From assembly GCA_030647845.1 (NCBI GenBank), contig JAUSIO010000060.1, forward strand, positions 1 to 6,309: a stretch of DNA of 6,309 bases, read 5' to 3'. The notes beneath the pieces are model-generated. The model ran no database searches and had not been told where the DNA came from. It worked only from the letters and a program-made list of their open reading frames with translations. The stretch is from a bacterium. Its GTDB lineage: Bacteria; Patescibacteriota; Minisyncoccia; Phycocordibacterales; SBAW01. Shown here piece by piece: positions 3,950 to 6,309 of this stretch (positions are counted from its first letter, which is position 1; each line of letters begins with the position of its first letter). The position numbers and the translations under genes are program-made.

Positions 3950-6217
3950 CTACTGGGTTGGCTGTTGTGCGCCGTGCAGTTGTTGGTTGGTATTTACGGG
4001 GGGCGAATAAAATGGAGAGGTAGGAGATGCCGCAGATGAAGGTTGTGGCGCCGCGGCGCCCGCGCTCACGCCGTTTTGGGCCGCCCACAGATGAAGGCCG
4101 GTTTCCCACGCGTTAAATTGCGAATCTCCGAGGTCTGGGGGAGTAATACCGGTTGGATCGTTTTTGTTTAGCCAATAGAGAATTTCGTGCAGCTGGCCAT
4201 CGGTGCCGGGGTTTTGCCACACACCGCGCAATACCGGTTTGAGGTTGCTTTCGTCTACTGTCGTGCGAGTAAACGCCCCCGTAGGGACTTTGGCGAGAGC
4301 GTAGTGCATAAACTGGCTCCACATGGGGCCGACGATAAATCCGGAAACCCTTTTTATCATCGAGCTGTTATCGTTGTTTCCCGCCCACACCCCCACTACG
4401 ATATTTGTGCTGTATCCGATGGTCCATGCATCTCGATAGTCGTTGGTGGTACCGGTTTTTACCGCAACATCTTGGCTAAAGGTAAACAGATTATTTTCGC
4501 CCAGCGGCCCGCGCGCCACCGGGTCCGAGAGCACGTCGTTTATCTCTTGTGCTACTTGCGGGTCCAACACTTGAGAGCCGGCAGCGTTAGTATTATCTTC
4601 TATAACATTACTGCGCGAGTCTTCAATTTTTAAAATTGCAGTAGGACTGTAATGGATGCCGTTGTTGGCGAACGCGCCGTACGCGCTCGTTATGTCGAGT
4701 AAGGTAACTTCGCCACCACCGAGCACGAGCGTAAGCCCGTACTGATTTGAATCGCCAAGGGTCGAGATGCCCATAGACTTTGCAAGCTGGAGCGTATCGG
4801 CAATGCCAGCGAGGTAAAGTACTTTAACTGAGGGCACGTTTATAGACTGTGCAATAGCTTCGCGCATGGTCATCGGTCCCCTAAATTTATTATCGTAGTT
4901 TTTCGGCGAGTAACAGTCGCCGTCGCTCGTGAAATTGGTTGGGGCGCACGTGGTTTGAAACTGCGTCGGCACGTCAAATACCACGGTGTCGGGCGTGTAG
5001 CCTTCGCTAAATGCCTGCGCGTAGGCAAATGGTTTGAATGCCGAGCCTGGCTGGCGGTCAGCCAAAGTCACGTTGTAGGCGCCATCTATTTGATTGTCAA
5101 AATAGTTGCGCGAGCCAACCATCACTAGAATTTGTCCCGTTTTTGGGTCTAAAGCGACCATGCCGGCGTTGCTCGCGTTAAATTTCTCCGTATTTGCAAG
5201 CGCGTTTTCGTTCACAATTTCCTCGGCCTTCACTTGCAAGTCGGCGTCGAGCGAGGTGGTGACCTTCCACCCGCTGGTCTGGAGCGCATCCTCCCCATAC
5301 TTATTTTCAAGATACTGCTGCACATAAAAGACGAAATGCGGCGCCTGTATAGTCGTGTCGCGTTGCGGCACAAATGTCACCACCGCCAGTTTCGCGGCGT
5401 CCAACTCTTGCTGGGTAATATATCCATGGTCGAACATTTTTTGGAGTACGATGTTTTTGCGCGCGTCAAGCGCATCTTTGTGGTTGCCGTAGGGCGAGTA
5501 ATACGAAGGGGCGGGGAGCATCGCGGCTAAATACGCGGCTTCGGGGAGCGTTACCTCGCTCGCGTGTTTGCCAAAAAAGGTTTCAGACACTTCCTCAATG
5601 CCATACATAGTCCCGCCGAACGGGATTTGGTTGAGGTAGAGCTCGAGAATTTGTTTTTTATTTAGCACTCGCTCAAGCTTGAGCGCCAGTACCCACTCTT
5701 TGAGTTTGCGCGCGATGCTTTTGTCGTTCGTAAGTACGGTGTTCTTTAGCACTTGCTGGGTAATCGTGGAGCCGCCCTGCTCGAGATGTCCTTGCGTAAT
5801 GTCAACATAGATAGCGCGGGCGATGGCTGTAAACTCGACGCCGTTATGTTCGTAAAATTTAGGGTCTTCAATAGAGATGACTGCATCTTGAACGATTGGT
5901 GAAATGGCCTCAAGGGGGACGCTGGTGCGCCTGATGTTTTTATTATTGAGGTCGTACAGTAGCACTTGCCCCGTGCGGTCGTATATTTTGACCGATTGGT
6001 CGATCTTTATTTGAGAGAGCGCCGCAAGGTCAGGTAGCCGCAAGGTGGCTGCCCACAAAAAGAAAAACCCCATAAGTAAAAAGAAGGCACCGATCCCCCA
6101 TACAACCACCGCGCCCTTATGTTTGCGCACAAAACGCCAGCCTCGTATGAAGGTCTTATCGACACGAGCGGCAAAGTGCCCGAATTGCTTTATAAAAACA
6201 CGCACAAAGTTCTGCAT
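3950..6217 (-). CDS. Class A penicillin-binding protein (PBP1A-type transglycosylase/transpeptidase)
   Basis: This bifunctional cell-wall enzyme polymerises glycan strands from lipid II and cross-links the peptides outside the membrane. Counted from the ATG at 6217 it has 755 aa: a basic cytoplasmic N-terminus, one membrane anchor (about 35-57), a GT51 transglycosylase domain with EDPKFYEHNG (117-126, catalytic Glu117), GGSTITQQ (148-155) and ELYLNQIPFG (192-201), then the transpeptidase with SAFK (Ser392, Lys395), SIN (458-460) and KTGT (587-590). The C-terminal tail (about 720-755) is rich in Ala, Pro, Ser and Gln and looks disordered. Cys424 and Cys435 lie outside the membrane. All catalytic motifs are intact. 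The frame stays open upstream to a GTG at 6304 (784 aa) and to the window edge, so the start is uncertain. I prefer 6217 because the N-terminus is then of ordinary length and a TATACT lies 7 nt before it. The stop is TAG. Confidence 0.93.
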   Translation of the reverse strand: MQNFVRVFIKQFGHFAARVDKTFIRGWRFVRKHKGAVVVWGIGAFFLLMGFFFLWAATLRLPDLAALSQIKIDQSVKIYDRTGQVLLYDLNNKNIRRTSVPLEAISPIVQDAVISIEDPKFYEHNGVEFTAIARAIYVDITQGHLEQGGSTITQQVLKNTVLTNDKSIARKLKEWVLALKLERVLNKKQILELYLNQIPFGGTMYGIEEVSETFFGKHASEVTLPEAAYLAAMLPAPSYYSPYGNHKDALDARKNIVLQKMFDHGYITQQELDAAKLAVVTFVPQRDTTIQAPHFVFYVQQYLENKYGEDALQTSGWKVTTSLDADLQVKAEEIVNENALANTEKFNASNAGMVALDPKTGQILVMVGSRNYFDNQIDGAYNVTLADRQPGSAFKPFAYAQAFSEGYTPDTVVFDVPTQFQTTCAPTNFTSDGDCYSPKNYDNKFRGPMTMREAIAQSINVPSVKVLYLAGIADTLQLAKSMGISTLGDSNQYGLTLVLGGGEVTLLDITSAYGAFANNGIHYSPTAILKIEDSRSNVIEDNTNAAGSQVLDPQVAQEINDVLSDPVARGPLGENNLFTFSQDVAVKTGTTNDYRDAWTIGYSTNIVVGVWAGNNDNSSMIKRVSGFIVGPMWSQFMHYALAKVPTGAFTRTTVDESNLKPVLRGVWQNPGTDGQLHEILYWLNKNDPTGITPPDLGDSQFNAWETGLHLWAAQNGVSAGAAAPQPSSAASPTSPFYSPPVNTNQQLHGAQQPTQ
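4047..4060. repeat. Perfect 14-bp GC palindrome in the PBP tail coding region
   Basis: GGCGCCGCGGCGCC reads the same on both strands and falls in the Ala/Pro-rich tail of the PBP. It is entirely G and C. The reading frame there encodes an alanine run followed by proline, so GC-rich codons alone could produce it; no function is claimed. Confidence 0.4.
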
Positions 6218-6224
6218 GCACCCA

Positions 6225-6230
6225 AGTATA
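6225..6230 (-). promoter_or_regulatory. Candidate -10 element for the PBP gene
   Basis: On the minus strand TATACT (5 of 6 to consensus) ends 7 nt before the ATG at 6217. The hexamer 17 nt upstream (TATTCA) is a poor -35. The call is weak and depends on 6217 being the real start. The stretch 6218-6309 otherwise shows only the open frame continuing. Confidence 0.2.
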
Positions 6231-6309
6231 TCGTGTGTTAGAGTTTCTGAATATGGGTCTCTTTTCCCGCGCTTCAAAGGTAATAGCTGACGAAAAAACA
6301 ACACATGAG

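Noticed and set aside
4187..4633. Plus-strand frame of 148 codons opposite the PBP gene
   Set aside because: It lies wholly within the conserved transpeptidase coding region on the other strand; no start signal or recognisable domain.
1..6309. Alternative genetic code (TGA read as glycine, as in some Patescibacteria)
   Set aside because: dnaA and yidC end at TGA exactly where their families end, and no in-frame TGA occurs within any conserved gene.

Overview
The window is a bacterial chromosomal replication-origin neighbourhood, probably from a Candidate Phyla Radiation (Patescibacteria, Parcubacteria-like) genome. The taxonomic guess is an inference. It rests on compact versions of universal genes (a 240-aa YidC with no large periplasmic domain, a 99-aa RnpA), the absence of yidD and recF from places where many bacteria carry them, no convincing Shine-Dalgarno sequence before any gene, and the sequence style of DnaN and the class A penicillin-binding protein. 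All three stop codons are used (TGA in dnaA and yidC, TAA in dnaN, rpmH and rnpA, TAG in the PBP gene), so the standard bacterial code applies.

Layout. Positions 43-1181 hold a minus-strand block, rpmH-rnpA-yidC: ribosomal protein L34, the protein subunit of RNase P and the membrane insertase. The three are packed so tightly that stop and start codons abut (rpmH/rnpA) or reading frames overlap by 19 bp (rnpA/yidC). Positions 1182-1293 are a divergent control region with a good promoter for dnaA, a candidate promoter for rpmH and DnaA-box-like sites. Plus-strand dnaA (1294-2637) and dnaN (2836-3933) follow. They are separated by a 198-bp gap that I read as the likely oriC: one perfect DnaA box, further degenerate boxes, a 128-nt run with no guanine on the plus strand, then an AT-rich unwinding-type element with TAG/TAA triplets right before dnaN. 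Downstream, a minus-strand class A penicillin-binding protein gene (3950 to about 6217) converges on dnaN with only 16 bp between stop codons.

How the genes work together. DnaA binds the boxes and melts the origin, and DnaN is the sliding clamp for the replisome that is then assembled. The divergent operon supplies ribosome, tRNA-processing and membrane-insertion functions; its conserved place next to dnaA is typical of bacterial origins. The PBP makes and cross-links peptidoglycan and is not known to be functionally tied to replication.

No mobile element, CRISPR array, tRNA, rRNA or clear intrinsic terminator was seen. The gene content is ordinary; the unusual material is in the two intergenic control regions and in the translation-initiation signals.
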